This document shows positions 19,866 through 29,938 of a stretch of DNA of 64,000 nucleotides, piece by piece. The position numbers were made by a program, and so were the translations under genes. Below the pieces are notes generated by a model that was not told the DNA's origin, did no database searches, and worked only from the letters and a program-made list of their open reading frames with translations. The stretch's first letter is position 1, and every line of letters starts with the position of its first letter. Source of the stretch: Lutimonas halocynthiae (lineage in GTDB: Bacteria; Bacteroidota; Bacteroidia; Flavobacteriales; Flavobacteriaceae); assembly GCF_030409835.1 (NCBI RefSeq), contig NZ_JAUFQO010000004.1, forward strand, positions 496,001 to 560,000, in the 5' to 3' direction.

Positions 19866-20000
19866 CTAAGCAGCGTCCATCATTTTTTTGTAATGATTCA
19901 TGATTAACAAATCATTCAAATAATCGTTTATCTGACCATTTTTCATATGGTTCTTTGCACTTTGCTTAGCTCTTTCGTAGAATGTTTTTACTTCGATCAT
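19866..20000 (-). CDS. small hypothetical protein, 44 residues
   Basis: A 44-residue reading frame on the minus strand, starting at the ATG at 19998-20000 and ending at TAG 19866-19868. It begins MIEVKTFYERAKQSAKNHMK and ends HYKKMMDAA. It is strongly basic/amphipathic with ordinary codons and could fold as two short helices. It lies convergent to serS (31-base gap) with 220 bases of AT-rich DNA upstream. I believe similar short proteins occur next to housekeeping genes in flavobacteria but do not know a function. Its coherent composition and placement in an otherwise empty gap support it being real. Confidence 0.7.
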   Translation of the reverse strand: MIEVKTFYERAKQSAKNHMKNGQINDYLNDLLIMNHYKKMMDAA

Positions 20001-20220
20001 AACTGTAAGGTTTTTGTTATTGTAATCTTATACTATTAAGACTGACATTTTTAAATAACGTTACATTTTGGAATTTATTTTATTAAAATTTTAACATTGT
20101 TTAGAAATTCTAATAAAATCGAAGAGAATATTAAGACTCTGGTAATAAATTTATTTATTATTACGAATTAGATAATTTAAAAAAATAGAACTGAAAAGTA
20201 TATTTTTAGCCAATTATATT

Positions 20221-22014
20221 ATGAGGTCATTTTTAATCATCATAGCGGTGCTGTTCTCCATTTATGGAAATGCACAAAGTGCCGAACTAGCCAATTCATA
20301 TTTTCGAAAAGGAGAATATGACAAGGCAATCCTTTTATATAAACCTCTATTTGAGAATAACCCAATTCGGCAAGACTACTTTAAGTCATTAGTTACTTGT
20401 TATCAGCAAGTAGCGTCTTATGAGGCATCACAGTCACTTATCGAAGAACAAATCCAGCGATTTCCGGAACAAATGCATCTATTTATAGAACTCGGATACA
20501 ATTATCAATTACAAGATCAGCCTGAAATTGCCGAAAAGTATTATGAACAGTCAATAGAATATGTACGAAAAAATCCGGGCTTCGTATTCATGATTGGCAG
20601 GTCGTTCAGGCAAAATCATTTGCTCGATGAAGCTTTACTATCGTATCAAATTGCAAAAGAACTGAATCCTAAACTCAATACTGAAATCAGTGAGGCTCAA
20701 ATTTATGGAGAGAAAGGAGATCTTGAAAAAATGTTCAGTCTTTATCTAGATCTAGTCGATAAAAATGCCAATTATTTTTCAACTGTTCAGCGATATGTTG
20801 GGAATTTTATCACAGAGGATAAAAATGACAGCAACAATCTTTTGTTTAAAAAACTATTACTAAAAAGAGCACAATCAGATCCTAAAGATGCATGGAACAT
20901 ACTTTTGAGTTGGCTATTTATGCAAGAACAGGATTATAGCAAGGCCTTGACTCAGGAAAAATCATTATACAAAAGAAAGCCTGGGAATCTTGAAAGAGTC
21001 CGAGAAATAGGTTATCTGTCATTTAACAAACAAGATTTTAAAACTTCAAAGGAGGCATTCGTGTTTATGCTGAGCCACAGCGAAGAGGTCTTACTTGATA
21101 AAGAAAGCAAATTACTTGCTGAGATATACTTGCTAAAGATTGAAAATCGCTCTTTTAGCGAGAAGAAAGACAAAGGTAAAATAGAAGAAAGGTACCAGGA
21201 GTTAATTCAAATATACGGTCAGGGCAAAGAAACTTTGGAGCTACATTTATCTTTTGCTGATTTCCTGACCTTTGACTATGATGATCCGGAAAAAGCGATA
21301 GCACATCTGGAAAAAATTATTCCATCCGCTGAATCAGCATTTGAAAAAGGAATTATTCAAATGAAAATTGCTGACATTCTTGTTTTTTCTAACCAGTTCA
21401 ACCAGGCGTTGATTTTATATACACAGATCCAATACGACCTTAAGAATAGTCAACTAGCTCAGGAAGCAAGATTCAAAGTGGCCAGAACCTCTTATTTTAA
21501 AGGAGACTTCCAATGGTCACAAAATCAATTAAAAGTTTTAAAATCATCAACGTCTCAACTAATTGCAAATGATGCGCTTGAACTAAGCCTGAAAATTGGC
21601 AATAACAGCGACAAAGATAGTCTCAATGAAGGCTTAAAAATTTATGCCAAGGCAGAATTATTGGGATTTCAAAAAAAACATCAACAAGCCATTGACACCC
21701 TTTCATATGTTTTGAATCAATATAAAGGCCAGCAAATTGAAGATGATGCTTTATATACTCAGGCTATTTTTTATCAAGAGCTTGAGGCCTATACAAGTGC
21801 CGAGGCCAACTTACTCACTATCCTTAATTTCCATCCTGAAAGTTTATTAATTGATGATAGTATTTTTGCTTTGGGAATACTTTATAGAGACCGTCTCAAT
21901 GATCCAGAAAAGGCTCAGGAAATGTTCGAGAAAATCATATTTGAATTTCCATCTAGTATTTATTTAGTTGATGCGAGGAAGTATTACAGAAAGCTCAGAG
22001 GAGACGATATCTAG
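20221..22014 (+). CDS. exported tetratricopeptide-repeat protein
   Basis: A 597-residue protein with a signal peptide (ending near YGNAQS) and TPR-type helix pairs over most of its length (FRKGEYDKAILLYKPLF, LGYNYQLQDQPEIAEKYYEQ, DPEKAQEMFEKIIFEFPSS). TPR proteins are scaffolds. The final repeats resemble those of YbgF/BamD-like envelope proteins (SSIYLVDARKYYRKLRG). Upstream is a 220-base AT-rich gap with a near-match -7 site (TATATTTT, about 20201). The partner is not shown. Confidence 0.82.
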   Translation: MRSFLIIIAVLFSIYGNAQSAELANSYFRKGEYDKAILLYKPLFENNPIRQDYFKSLVTCYQQVASYEASQSLIEEQIQRFPEQMHLFIELGYNYQLQDQPEIAEKYYEQSIEYVRKNPGFVFMIGRSFRQNHLLDEALLSYQIAKELNPKLNTEISEAQIYGEKGDLEKMFSLYLDLVDKNANYFSTVQRYVGNFITEDKNDSNNLLFKKLLLKRAQSDPKDAWNILLSWLFMQEQDYSKALTQEKSLYKRKPGNLERVREIGYLSFNKQDFKTSKEAFVFMLSHSEEVLLDKESKLLAEIYLLKIENRSFSEKKDKGKIEERYQELIQIYGQGKETLELHLSFADFLTFDYDDPEKAIAHLEKIIPSAESAFEKGIIQMKIADILVFSNQFNQALILYTQIQYDLKNSQLAQEARFKVARTSYFKGDFQWSQNQLKVLKSSTSQLIANDALELSLKIGNNSDKDSLNEGLKIYAKAELLGFQKKHQQAIDTLSYVLNQYKGQQIEDDALYTQAIFYQELEAYTSAEANLLTILNFHPESLLIDDSIFALGILYRDRLNDPEKAQEMFEKIIFEFPSSIYLVDARKYYRKLRGDDI

Positions 22015-22082
22015 AATTTACAATACTGCGATTTTAAAAATATTGATCAATTAACCCTACCTTTAAACTTTTAAAAAACAAC

Positions 22083-22403
22083 ATGTATATTTATAATGTA
22101 ACCATTAATGTAGACGAGAGCATTCATGATGAATGGTTTAACTGGATGCAGGATAACCACATCCCAAATGTAATGGCAACCGGCAAGTTTTTAAAAGCCA
22201 TTATGAGCCAGGTTCTTGTAAAAGAAGACATGGGAGGAATTACTTATTCCATTCAATTCACCTGCGAATCAAAGGAACTTTTATTCGATTATTACCAAAA
22301 GGATGCTCCCCAACTCAGACAAGCCATATTTAAAAAATTTGGAAATAAGTTCGGAGCCTTTCGTACTGAAATGAAAGTTGTGAGCGAATTTATTCAAAAA
22401 TAA
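22083..22403 (+). CDS. DUF4286 family protein
   Basis: A 106-residue cytoplasmic protein of the Bacteroidota DUF4286 type, recognised by MYIYNVTINVDESIHDEWFNWM and the HIPNVMATGKF segment. It looks like a small ferredoxin-like alpha/beta dimeric fold. No biochemical role is known to me. It lies 12 bases before rsmA, an association I believe is common in the phylum, and is probably in the same transcript. Confidence 0.8.
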   Translation: MYIYNVTINVDESIHDEWFNWMQDNHIPNVMATGKFLKAIMSQVLVKEDMGGITYSIQFTCESKELLFDYYQKDAPQLRQAIFKKFGNKFGAFRTEMKVVSEFIQK

Positions 22404-22415
22404 TGTAATGATAAC

Positions 22416-23192
22416 ATGAGCGTAAGAGCTAAAAAACACCTCGGGCAACACTTCTTAAAAGACGAATCTATAGCTTCTAAAATTGCTGATAGCCTATCTT
22501 TTGAAGGATACCAGCACGTACTTGAAATCGGGCCTGGCATGGGTGTTTTAACAAAATATCTCTTAAAAAAAGATAAAACAATATGGGTAGTAGAAATAGA
22601 CCCTGAATCCATAGATTATTTAAAAGGTCATTACCTGCATTTATCGGATAGAATTATCAATGCAGACTTTTTAAAAATGGACTTGGCCGCTCAGTTCAAC
22701 AATGAGCCGATAGCCATTATTGGAAATTTTCCTTATAATATTTCTTCTCAGATTGTATTTAAATCTATAGCCTGCCGAGATCAAATTCCTGAATTCAGCG
22801 GTATGTTCCAGAAGGAAGTAGCATTGAGAATTGCAGCAGGACCTGGCAGCAAGACCTATGGTATCCTTTCTGTTTTAACCCAGGCTTTTTATGATGTTGA
22901 ATACTTATTCTCTGTTCCTCCAACGGTATTTAATCCGCCACCAAGAGTTGATTCTGGTGTTATCAGATTGGTTAGAAAAAAAGACTATCAATTACAAGTT
23001 GATGTAGCCTTTTTCTTTAGAGTGGTTAAGACCGCTTTTAATCAAAGAAGAAAAACGCTGCGTAATAGTTTAAAATCTTTGCAGATCTCTGATAAATTGA
23101 AGGAAGATGTTATATTTGCTCAAAGACCAGAACAATTAAGCGTCGAGCAATTTCTTGAACTAACCAAAAGACTTGAGGAAGATGGCATCTGA
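22416..23192 (+). CDS. rsmA: 16S rRNA (adenine1518-N6/adenine1519-N6)-dimethyltransferase
   Basis: KsgA/RsmA dimethylates two adjacent adenines in the 3' hairpin of 16S rRNA, a late step in small-subunit assembly. It is 258 residues. The N-terminal KKHLGQHFL segment is typical; SAM-binding motif I is [16 protein letters not shown]; the catalytic NFPYN loop is at about residues 106-110. The 3' end overlaps the mgtE start by 11 bases, indicating coupling. Confidence 0.96.
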   Translation: MSVRAKKHLGQHFLKDESIASKIADSLSFEGYQHVLEIGPGMGVLTKYLLKKDKTIWVVEIDPESIDYLKGHYLHLSDRIINADFLKMDLAAQFNNEPIAIIGNFPYNISSQIVFKSIACRDQIPEFSGMFQKEVALRIAAGPGSKTYGILSVLTQAFYDVEYLFSVPPTVFNPPPRVDSGVIRLVRKKDYQLQVDVAFFFRVVKTAFNQRRKTLRNSLKSLQISDKLKEDVIFAQRPEQLSVEQFLELTKRLEEDGI

Positions 23193-24531
23193 GATCACGA
23201 AAGAATTCATTGACCATATTGAATTACTGATTTCCAACAAGGATGATCGGGCACTTCTCGATTTATTATCCGAAGAACACCCCGCTGATATAGCTGAAAT
23301 AATTGACGACTTAAATCTTAGCGATGCCACGTATCTTTTTAAATTATTGGATAGTGAGCTTTCTGCAGAGGCCTTATTGGAAATTGATGAGGACGACAGG
23401 GAAAAGATTCTTAAAAATCTGTCGGCCCAGGAAATTGCTGATGAATTAGATGAATTAGACACAGATGATGCGGCTGATATTATTTCCGAGCTTCCTGAAG
23501 AAAGAGTTACTGCAGTTATCTCAGAAATTGAAGATGATGATCATGCCAAAGACATTGTTGAACTCTTGCGTTACGAAGAAGGAACTGCTGGAAGTTTAAT
23601 GGCAAAAGAATTGGTTAAAGTCAAAGAAAATTGGATGGTTCCTACTTGTGTTCGAAAAATGAGGTCTCAAGCTCAGGAAGTAAGAAGAGTTCATTCGATT
23701 TATGTTGTTGATAAGGAAAACCACCTCATTGGTAGATTGTCTTTAAAAGATCTTTTGGTTGCCTCGGCTAAAGACAAAATCGCCAATATTTACATTCCAA
23801 AAGTTGATGCTGTTCATGTTAATGACAAAGGTGAAGACGTGGCTAGGCTTATGCAAAAGTATGATTTAGAAGCCATTCCTGTTGTAGATGATGATAACGT
23901 GCTTATTGGAAGAATTACCATTGATGATATTGTAGATCTTATAAAAGAAGAAGCCGAAAAAGATTACCAAATGGCTGCGGGTATCACTGAAGATATCGAT
24001 GCTGATGATAGTATTTTAGAAAAAACGAAAGCAAGGCTTCCATGGTTAATATTAGGTTTAGTTGGGGGGCTTGCAGCAGCTTCAATCATGGGCGGATTTG
24101 AAGACGCCTTATTGAACTATCCTGAATTGTTCTTTTTCACGCCACTCATTGCAGCTATGGCTGGTAATGTTGGGGTACAGTCTTCAGCTATTATTGTTCA
24201 AGGTTTGGCCAATGATGATATCAAAGGGAGCATGGTCAATCGAATGTTTAAGGAAATTGGACTGAGTATTGTCAACGGCGTAATTTTGGCTGGCCTGATT
24301 TTTATTTTTGGCTTTTTCCTTAATTATGATATCAATATCAGCATCACAATTTCAATTGCCATGGTTTTGGTAATTATTCTTGCTTCTTTAATAGGCACTT
24401 TTGTTCCGCTTATTTTAGACAAAAAAGGAATCGACCCTGCAGTTGCCACGGGTCCGTTTATAACTACAAGTAATGATATTTTTGGAATCTTTATTTTCTT
24501 TTATATCGCAAAATTAATACTGGGTTTTTAA
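23182..24531 (+). CDS. mgtE: MgtE-family magnesium transporter
   Basis: An inner-membrane Mg2+ channel/transporter gated by cytoplasmic domains. An acidic helical N-domain (about residues 1-125) carries many Asp/Glu; two CBS domains follow (about 130-250, including [23 protein letters not shown]); a five-helix membrane domain forms the last 170 residues, with the pore signature [21 protein letters not shown] chose the ATG at 23182 (MASEITKEF); an upstream TTG adds only three codons. With this start it is 449 residues and overlaps rsmA by 11 bases. Confidence 0.94.
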   Translation: MASEITKEFIDHIELLISNKDDRALLDLLSEEHPADIAEIIDDLNLSDATYLFKLLDSELSAEALLEIDEDDREKILKNLSAQEIADELDELDTDDAADIISELPEERVTAVISEIEDDDHAKDIVELLRYEEGTAGSLMAKELVKVKENWMVPTCVRKMRSQAQEVRRVHSIYVVDKENHLIGRLSLKDLLVASAKDKIANIYIPKVDAVHVNDKGEDVARLMQKYDLEAIPVVDDDNVLIGRITIDDIVDLIKEEAEKDYQMAAGITEDIDADDSILEKTKARLPWLILGLVGGLAAASIMGGFEDALLNYPELFFFTPLIAAMAGNVGVQSSAIIVQGLANDDIKGSMVNRMFKEIGLSIVNGVILAGLIFIFGFFLNYDINISITISIAMVLVIILASLIGTFVPLILDKKGIDPAVATGPFITTSNDIFGIFIFFYIAKLILGF

Positions 24532-24600
24532 GGTATTTTAAGGATACTGTTTCCAGATTTAATTTTATCCCTTTTCGCTTTTTCACTAAGCAATTTTACG

Positions 24601-24608
24601 TAATTTTG
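24601..24608 (+). promoter_or_regulatory. -7 promoter element for glnS
   Basis: TAATTTTG followed by CC, a perfect TAnnTTTG match 20 bases before the glnS ATG. Confidence 0.6.
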
Positions 24609-24628
24609 CCTTTCATTTATTTGAAAGT

Positions 24629-26317
24629 ATGTCAGAAATAAAAAAATCTCTCAATTTTTTGGAACAAATCGTTGAGGAAGACCTTGCAAAAGGTATGGAA
24701 AGGTCCAAATTAAAATTCAGATTCCCACCTGAACCAAATGGATATTTACATATAGGACACGCTGCATCAATCTGTTTAAATTTTGGATTAGGCATCAAAT
24801 ATGGCGCACCAGTCAACCTCCGCTTTGATGATACAAATCCTGAAAAAGAAGAACAGGAATATGTAGATGCGATTCAAAAAGATATTGAATGGCTGGGTTT
24901 TGAATGGGCCGAAGTGCTTTATTCTTCTGATTATTTTCAGCAATTATATGATTGGGCCGTACGCATGATCAAAGATGGGAAAGCCTATGTTGATGATCAG
25001 GATAGCAAACTTATTGCTGAACAAAAAGGCACACCTACCCAAGCTGGGGTCAATAGTCCTTTTCGAAATAGAAGTATTGAAGAGAATCTTGATTTATTTG
25101 AAAAAATGAAGAATGGAGACTTCAATGAAGGAACACATGTCTTGCGGGCAAAAATTGACATGACTTCTCCTAACATGCTTATGCGGGATCCTTTAATGTA
25201 TCGTATTCTGCACAGAGCGCATCACCGAACCGGGGAGTCTTGGAAGATCTATCCAATGTATGACTGGACCCATGGAGAATCAGATTATATTGAACAAATT
25301 TCTCACTCCTTGTGTACTTTAGAGTTTAAACATCATAGAGAATTATACGATTGGTTCTTAGATCAGGTATATGACGCGAAGGATGTCAGGCCTAAACAAA
25401 GAGAATTTGCCAGAAGAAATTTGAGTTATACTGTAATGAGCAAAAGAAAATTGCTACAGTTAGTTGAAGAAGGCCATGTAAATGGCTGGGATGATCCGCG
25501 AATGCCAACCATATCAGGTTTGAGAAGACGTGGCTATACTCCTACTTCGATTCGTGATTTCAGTGAAACCGCAGGAATTGCTAAAAGAGATAATGTAACA
25601 GACTTAGCTTTACTAGAATTTCATATAAGACAAGAATTAAATAAAGTTGCTCCAAGAGTTATGGCAGTGCTTGATCCTGTAAAGCTGGTCATCACTAATT
25701 ATCCTGAAGGGCAAGAAGAAATGCTAACTGCTGAGAACAACCCTGAAGATGAAGATGCTGGATTTAGAACAGTTCCTTTTTCAAGAGAGATCTATATCGA
25801 AAGGGAAGATTTTAGAGAGGTGGCCAATAAAAAATTCTTCAGACTTAAATTAGGCAAAGAAGTAAGGCTTAAAAACGCATATATCATTCAGGCCAACGAC
25901 GTCGTAAAAAATGAAAATGACGAAATAACTGAAATTCATTGTACCTATGATCCTGATTCAAAAAGCGGAAGCGGATCTGAAGCCAGTCAAAGAAAAGTAA
26001 AAGGAACCATTCACTGGGTTTCTATTGATCACGCTTTGGAAGCTGAGGTTAGATTATATGACAGATTGTTCACAGATGAGGCTCCTGACGCACACAAAGA
26101 CAAGGATTTTAAAGAATTTTTGAATCCTGAATCCCTGAAAAAAATCGACAAGGCTTTTATTGAGCCTAGTCTGGCTACAGCAACAGCTGGAGACAGTTTT
26201 CAGTTTCAGCGGTTAGGCTATTTTAATGTGGACCCTGATTCAACGAATGAAAAACTAGTATTTAACAGAACTGTGGCATTGAGAGATTCATGGGCGAAAA
26301 TTCAACAAAAAAAATAA
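24629..26317 (+). CDS. glnS: glutaminyl-tRNA synthetase
   Basis: Charges tRNA-Gln directly with glutamine, so this organism need not rely on the transamidation route. It is 562 residues: class I HIGH motif in PPEPNGYLHIGHAAS (about residues 31-45), the KMSKS equivalent VMSKRKL, and a C-terminal two-beta-barrel anticodon-binding region from about residue 345. The stop codon sits within an AT-only hairpin. Confidence 0.97.
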   Translation: MSEIKKSLNFLEQIVEEDLAKGMERSKLKFRFPPEPNGYLHIGHAASICLNFGLGIKYGAPVNLRFDDTNPEKEEQEYVDAIQKDIEWLGFEWAEVLYSSDYFQQLYDWAVRMIKDGKAYVDDQDSKLIAEQKGTPTQAGVNSPFRNRSIEENLDLFEKMKNGDFNEGTHVLRAKIDMTSPNMLMRDPLMYRILHRAHHRTGESWKIYPMYDWTHGESDYIEQISHSLCTLEFKHHRELYDWFLDQVYDAKDVRPKQREFARRNLSYTVMSKRKLLQLVEEGHVNGWDDPRMPTISGLRRRGYTPTSIRDFSETAGIAKRDNVTDLALLEFHIRQELNKVAPRVMAVLDPVKLVITNYPEGQEEMLTAENNPEDEDAGFRTVPFSREIYIEREDFREVANKKFFRLKLGKEVRLKNAYIIQANDVVKNENDEITEIHCTYDPDSKSGSGSEASQRKVKGTIHWVSIDHALEAEVRLYDRLFTDEAPDAHKDKDFKEFLNPESLKKIDKAFIEPSLATATAGDSFQFQRLGYFNVDPDSTNEKLVFNRTVALRDSWAKIQQKK

Positions 26318-26328
26318 TTTTTTTGTTG
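26303..26328 (+). terminator. AT-only hairpin at the end of glnS
   Basis: CAACAAAAAAA and TTTTTTTGTTG form an 11-bp stem around the glnS stop codon. With so few G-C pairs it would be weak and may only attenuate read-through into the next gene, which starts 16 bases later. Confidence 0.3.
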
Positions 26329-26343
26329 TAAATTGGAAAGCCT

Positions 26344-27321
26344 TTGAAGACCGTCGAACATATAAAACTTCCCATTCTTGAGGAAATGGAATTCTTTGAA
26401 ACAAAATTCAAAGCTTCCATGATTTCAAATGTATCCCTACTTAATAGAATCACTCATTATATTGTTAGAAGAAAAGGGAAACAAATGCGGCCCATGTTCG
26501 TATTTCTCGTCGCAAAAATGGTTTCTAATGGTGAGTTCAAAGAACGTACATATCGAGGAGCTTCTGTTATTGAATTGATTCATACTGCTACTTTAGTACA
26601 TGATGATGTGGTTGATGATAGTAACCGACGTCGTGGTTTTTTCTCTTTAAATGCGCTCTGGAAGAACAAGATTGCTGTGTTGGTAGGTGATTATCTATTG
26701 TCAAAAGGTTTGTTAATGTCAATTGACAATGATGATTTTGATATTTTAAAGCATATCTCAATCGCCGTAAGAGAAATGAGCGAAGGAGAATTGTTGCAAA
26801 TTGAAAAAGCAAGACGCCTGGATATAACTGAAGCAGTATATTTTGAAATTATCCGTAAAAAGACGGCGACACTTATTGCAGCCTGCACTGCCATTGGCGC
26901 AACCTCTGTTGATGCTCCGAAAGAGGAGGTAGAAAAAATGAGGAAATTTGGTGAGCTGATTGGAATAGCCTTTCAAATTAAAGATGATTTGTTTGATTAT
27001 TCTGAAGAAAAAATTGGCAAACCAACCGGAATAGATATTAAAGAGCAAAAGATGACTTTGCCTTTGATCTATACCCTCAACAATTGCTCTAAAAAAGAAC
27101 GAAAATGGCTTATCAATTCTGTGAAAAATCACAATAAGGATAAATCAAGGGTAAAAGAAGTAATTGAATTCGTGAAATCAAATGGAGGTATCGAATACAC
27201 TATCCAAAAAATGAAAGCCTATCAGACCGAGGCTATTAATATTTTAAACACCTACCCTGATTCTTCATATAAAGAATCTTTGATGACTATGGTAAACTAT
27301 GTTATAGACCGCGAAAAATAA
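26344..27321 (+). CDS. trans-isoprenyl (polyprenyl) diphosphate synthase
   Basis: A 325-residue prenyl-chain elongation enzyme. First aspartate-rich motif HDDVVDD in LVHDDVVDDSNRRRG (about residues 82-96), second motif IKDDLFDY (about 213-220). Family and length fit octaprenyl/heptaprenyl-type synthases that make the menaquinone side chain; exact chain length cannot be read from sequence. The start is TTG, giving MKTVEHIKLPILEEMEFFE, the N-terminus expected of flavobacterial homologues; the first ATG would remove a conserved helix. The product may support the menaquinone used by Na+-NQR. Confidence 0.9.
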   Translation: MKTVEHIKLPILEEMEFFETKFKASMISNVSLLNRITHYIVRRKGKQMRPMFVFLVAKMVSNGEFKERTYRGASVIELIHTATLVHDDVVDDSNRRRGFFSLNALWKNKIAVLVGDYLLSKGLLMSIDNDDFDILKHISIAVREMSEGELLQIEKARRLDITEAVYFEIIRKKTATLIAACTAIGATSVDAPKEEVEKMRKFGELIGIAFQIKDDLFDYSEEKIGKPTGIDIKEQKMTLPLIYTLNNCSKKERKWLINSVKNHNKDKSRVKEVIEFVKSNGGIEYTIQKMKAYQTEAINILNTYPDSSYKESLMTMVNYVIDREK

Positions 27322-27382
27322 GGCCCAGATTATTAATGGCATAGCTTTTGCTGCTCTAGGATTGAACTTATCAGTACTATTC

Positions 27383-28339
27383 ATGAAAAAAATCATCCCC
27401 CTATTATTCTTAATCATTCTATTTTCTTGTGACAGTAGTTTTGACCTTGACACAGGTATCAGACAAGAATATACTAATGATGATGAAGGAGACCCGGTAA
27501 TTGAAAACGTAGAGAATGTCGATATTCATCAATTAGGAGTTGGAGGCGGATCATGTTATGGTTATTCGGAACCTCAAAACGCTGAAATGGCAGAAATTGA
27601 AATAGATACAACCCTTATTTTACCGACCCAATATGACATCTCAGAATACTTACCCGAGGTGAGGTCACAAGGCAGACAAGGATCTTGTGTTGCCTGGGCA
27701 ACAGGTTACTATTTAAAGAGCTATCAAGAAAATTATGAAAGTGTTCAAAATGGAATTTTCAATTCCAATTTTGAAATGAGCCCTGCGTATATCTACAACC
27801 AGATTAAAGTAACAGATTGTGCTGGTGGATCATTTGTACAGCAAGCATTAGACACTCTTGTAAGCCAAGGAATTGTGGGATGGAATATTATGGTCTATAA
27901 TGATAATGAGTGTGAAACACAACCTAATAATCTTCAAAAGGTTTTAGCTGAGCCCAACAAAATTGAAAATTATTTTTATTTCGACGAAGAACTGGTTTTT
28001 GACTATACGAAAGCTTCCTTATTAAATGATCAGCCTGTCGTAATTGCAATAACTATTGACAGGAACTATTTTGGAGCCAGAGATGAGAATGGTGAATACA
28101 TCTATAGAAAATTTAAAAGTTCTGATGGTGGACACGCTATGCTGGTGGTTGGATACGATGATGACAGGAATGCATTTAAAGTAGTGAATTCATGGGGTAA
28201 AAACTGGGGCAATGAAGGCTTTATATGGATTGATTACAAGGCATTTCAAGAGGCAGGAGATTTGACCGGTGAATTTCCGGTCTTATGTGAAGCATGGATT
28301 ACAAATGATGTTATTATAACTCAACCAGCTTCACTGTGA
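27383..28339 (+). CDS. papain-like (C1 family) cysteine peptidase lipoprotein
   Basis: A 318-residue lipoprotein from the ATG at 27383 (lipobox ILFSCDS, Cys16). The C1 catalytic set is complete: oxyanion Gln96 and Cys102 in VRSQGRQGSCVAWA, His251 in GGHAMLVVGYDDD, and Asn269 in NSWGKNWGNEGF. No long propeptide is visible: about 80 residues separate the lipid anchor from the catalytic domain. It should act at the periplasmic or surface face of a membrane. The 3' end overlaps the convergent GH3-family gene by 19 bases. Confidence 0.9.
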   Translation: MKKIIPLLFLIILFSCDSSFDLDTGIRQEYTNDDEGDPVIENVENVDIHQLGVGGGSCYGYSEPQNAEMAEIEIDTTLILPTQYDISEYLPEVRSQGRQGSCVAWATGYYLKSYQENYESVQNGIFNSNFEMSPAYIYNQIKVTDCAGGSFVQQALDTLVSQGIVGWNIMVYNDNECETQPNNLQKVLAEPNKIENYFYFDEELVFDYTKASLLNDQPVVIAITIDRNYFGARDENGEYIYRKFKSSDGGHAMLVVGYDDDRNAFKVVNSWGKNWGNEGFIWIDYKAFQEAGDLTGEFPVLCEAWITNDVIITQPASL

Positions 28340-29847
28340 CGCAATTCTAACAGCTCTTCCAAATAAGATCTTTTATTACTTAATCTGGGCACTTTATGTT
28401 GACCTCCTAATTTATCATTCTTCTTTAACCATTGATAAAAAAGACCCTTAGGAGCCTGATGTATTATCGGCATGGCAATAGTCAAATTCAAATACCTTTT
28501 CGCCTCATAGTCAGAGTTTATTTCTTTTAAGGCCTCATCAAGGGTTTCAGCAAAATCTATAACATCGTCTGGAGCTTTTTTAAACTCAATTAACCATTCA
28601 TGACCACCGCTATTTTCTGCTTCCATAAAAATGGGGGCAACCGTAAACTCTAAAACTGTGGCATTGTGCTTTGAGCAAGCAACCTCTAGGGCGTCTTCGG
28701 CGTTTTCGATGACTAATTCTTCTCCAAAAACATTTATAAAATGTTTGGTTCTTCCAGTAATCTTAATTCTATAGGGCTTAATATTGGTGAATTTAATAGT
28801 ATCCCCAATCAAATACCTCCACAGCCCGGAATTCGTAGAAATAACCAAGGCATAATTCACTCCTTTTTTTACCTGCTCAAGCGGAATAGCTACTGACTCT
28901 TCTCCTTGGTATTGATCCATTGGAATAAACTCATAGAATATCCCGTAATCTAGCATCAACAGCAATTCATCGCTATTATTTCTGTCTTGTATTGCGAAAA
29001 ATCCTTCTGATGCATTATAGGTTTCGTAATATCTAAAACTCTTTTTGGGAATTAATCTTTCGTATTGCTCTTTGTAAGGCTTAAAATTCACTCCACCATG
29101 AAAATACACTTCCAGATTTGGCCAAACCTGAAGGATATTATCTTTTCCTGTAACTTCCAAAACCCTGTTTAAAAGAACAAGCATCCATGATGGCACTCCT
29201 GTTAAACTCGTAATGTCTTCTTGGATTGTTTCAGCTATAATCGCGTCCATCTTGGTTTCCCATTCACTCATTAAAGCCGTCTTCGTACTCGGAGCACTGC
29301 TGAAATCTGCCCAGAAAGGCATATTTTCAATTATGATCGCTGATAAATCTCCAAAGAAAGTATCATTGTCTTCATAAATTGCCGAACTCCCCCCAAGTCT
29401 TAAGCCTTTTCCCTTAAAGATTTCAGTGTCTTCATTATTATTGATAAAGAGACATAACATATCTTTTCCTGCCTTCATATGACAATCATCGATAGCCTCA
29501 TCACTTACAGGGATAAATTTGCTTTTTGCATTAGTAGTTCCACTGGATTTTGCAAACCATTGAATTTTTGAAGGCCAAAAAACATTCTGCTCTCCTCGCC
29601 TGTTTCTCTCAATTAATGGCTCAACACTTTCATACTGCTGTATAGGTACTTTTTCTGCAAAAGAGGCGTAATTTTTTATATCCTCGAAGCCGTATTTTTT
29701 TCCAACAGAGGTCTGTTTGGCTTCAGAAAGAAGTTCGTATAAAACTTCGTTTTGTACCTCTACAGGATGGTCCAAAAACATATCAACCTGATACTTTCGC
29801 TTCTTTAAAATCCAGGATAGAACTGTATTAAATAATGGAATTTGCAT
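28321..29847 (-). CDS. GH3 auxin-responsive promoter family protein
   Basis: A 508-residue member of the GH3 fold, ANL-type adenylating enzymes known in plants for joining amino acids to acyl acids such as jasmonate and auxin. Recognisable segments are WFAKSSGTTNAKSKFIPVS (phosphate-binding loop), YYETYNASEGFFAIQD, and the C-terminal GRTKHFINVFGEELVIENAE. Bacterial members are widespread in Bacteroidota, but their acyl and amine substrates are not established. Length is normal and motifs look intact. It is monocistronic. Confidence 0.88.
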   Translation of the reverse strand: MQIPLFNTVLSWILKKRKYQVDMFLDHPVEVQNEVLYELLSEAKQTSVGKKYGFEDIKNYASFAEKVPIQQYESVEPLIERNRRGEQNVFWPSKIQWFAKSSGTTNAKSKFIPVSDEAIDDCHMKAGKDMLCLFINNNEDTEIFKGKGLRLGGSSAIYEDNDTFFGDLSAIIIENMPFWADFSSAPSTKTALMSEWETKMDAIIAETIQEDITSLTGVPSWMLVLLNRVLEVTGKDNILQVWPNLEVYFHGGVNFKPYKEQYERLIPKKSFRYYETYNASEGFFAIQDRNNSDELLLMLDYGIFYEFIPMDQYQGEESVAIPLEQVKKGVNYALVISTNSGLWRYLIGDTIKFTNIKPYRIKITGRTKHFINVFGEELVIENAEDALEVACSKHNATVLEFTVAPIFMEAENSGGHEWLIEFKKAPDDVIDFAETLDEALKEINSDYEAKRYLNLTIAMPIIHQAPKGLFYQWLKKNDKLGGQHKVPRLSNKRSYLEELLELRHSEAG

Positions 29848-29938
29848 TGCTATGAAAACACTTTTTTATCTTACCTTTAGCCTTTAAAAATACAATTTTT
29901 ATCAGTCGAATTCAACAAGTTTTATAAATAAACATATT

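Noticed and set aside
19836-20220. Possible tRNA or small RNA after serS
   Set aside because: I looked for cloverleaf or strong stem structures and saw none; the gap is explained by the 44-residue gene and AT-rich DNA upstream of the TPR gene.
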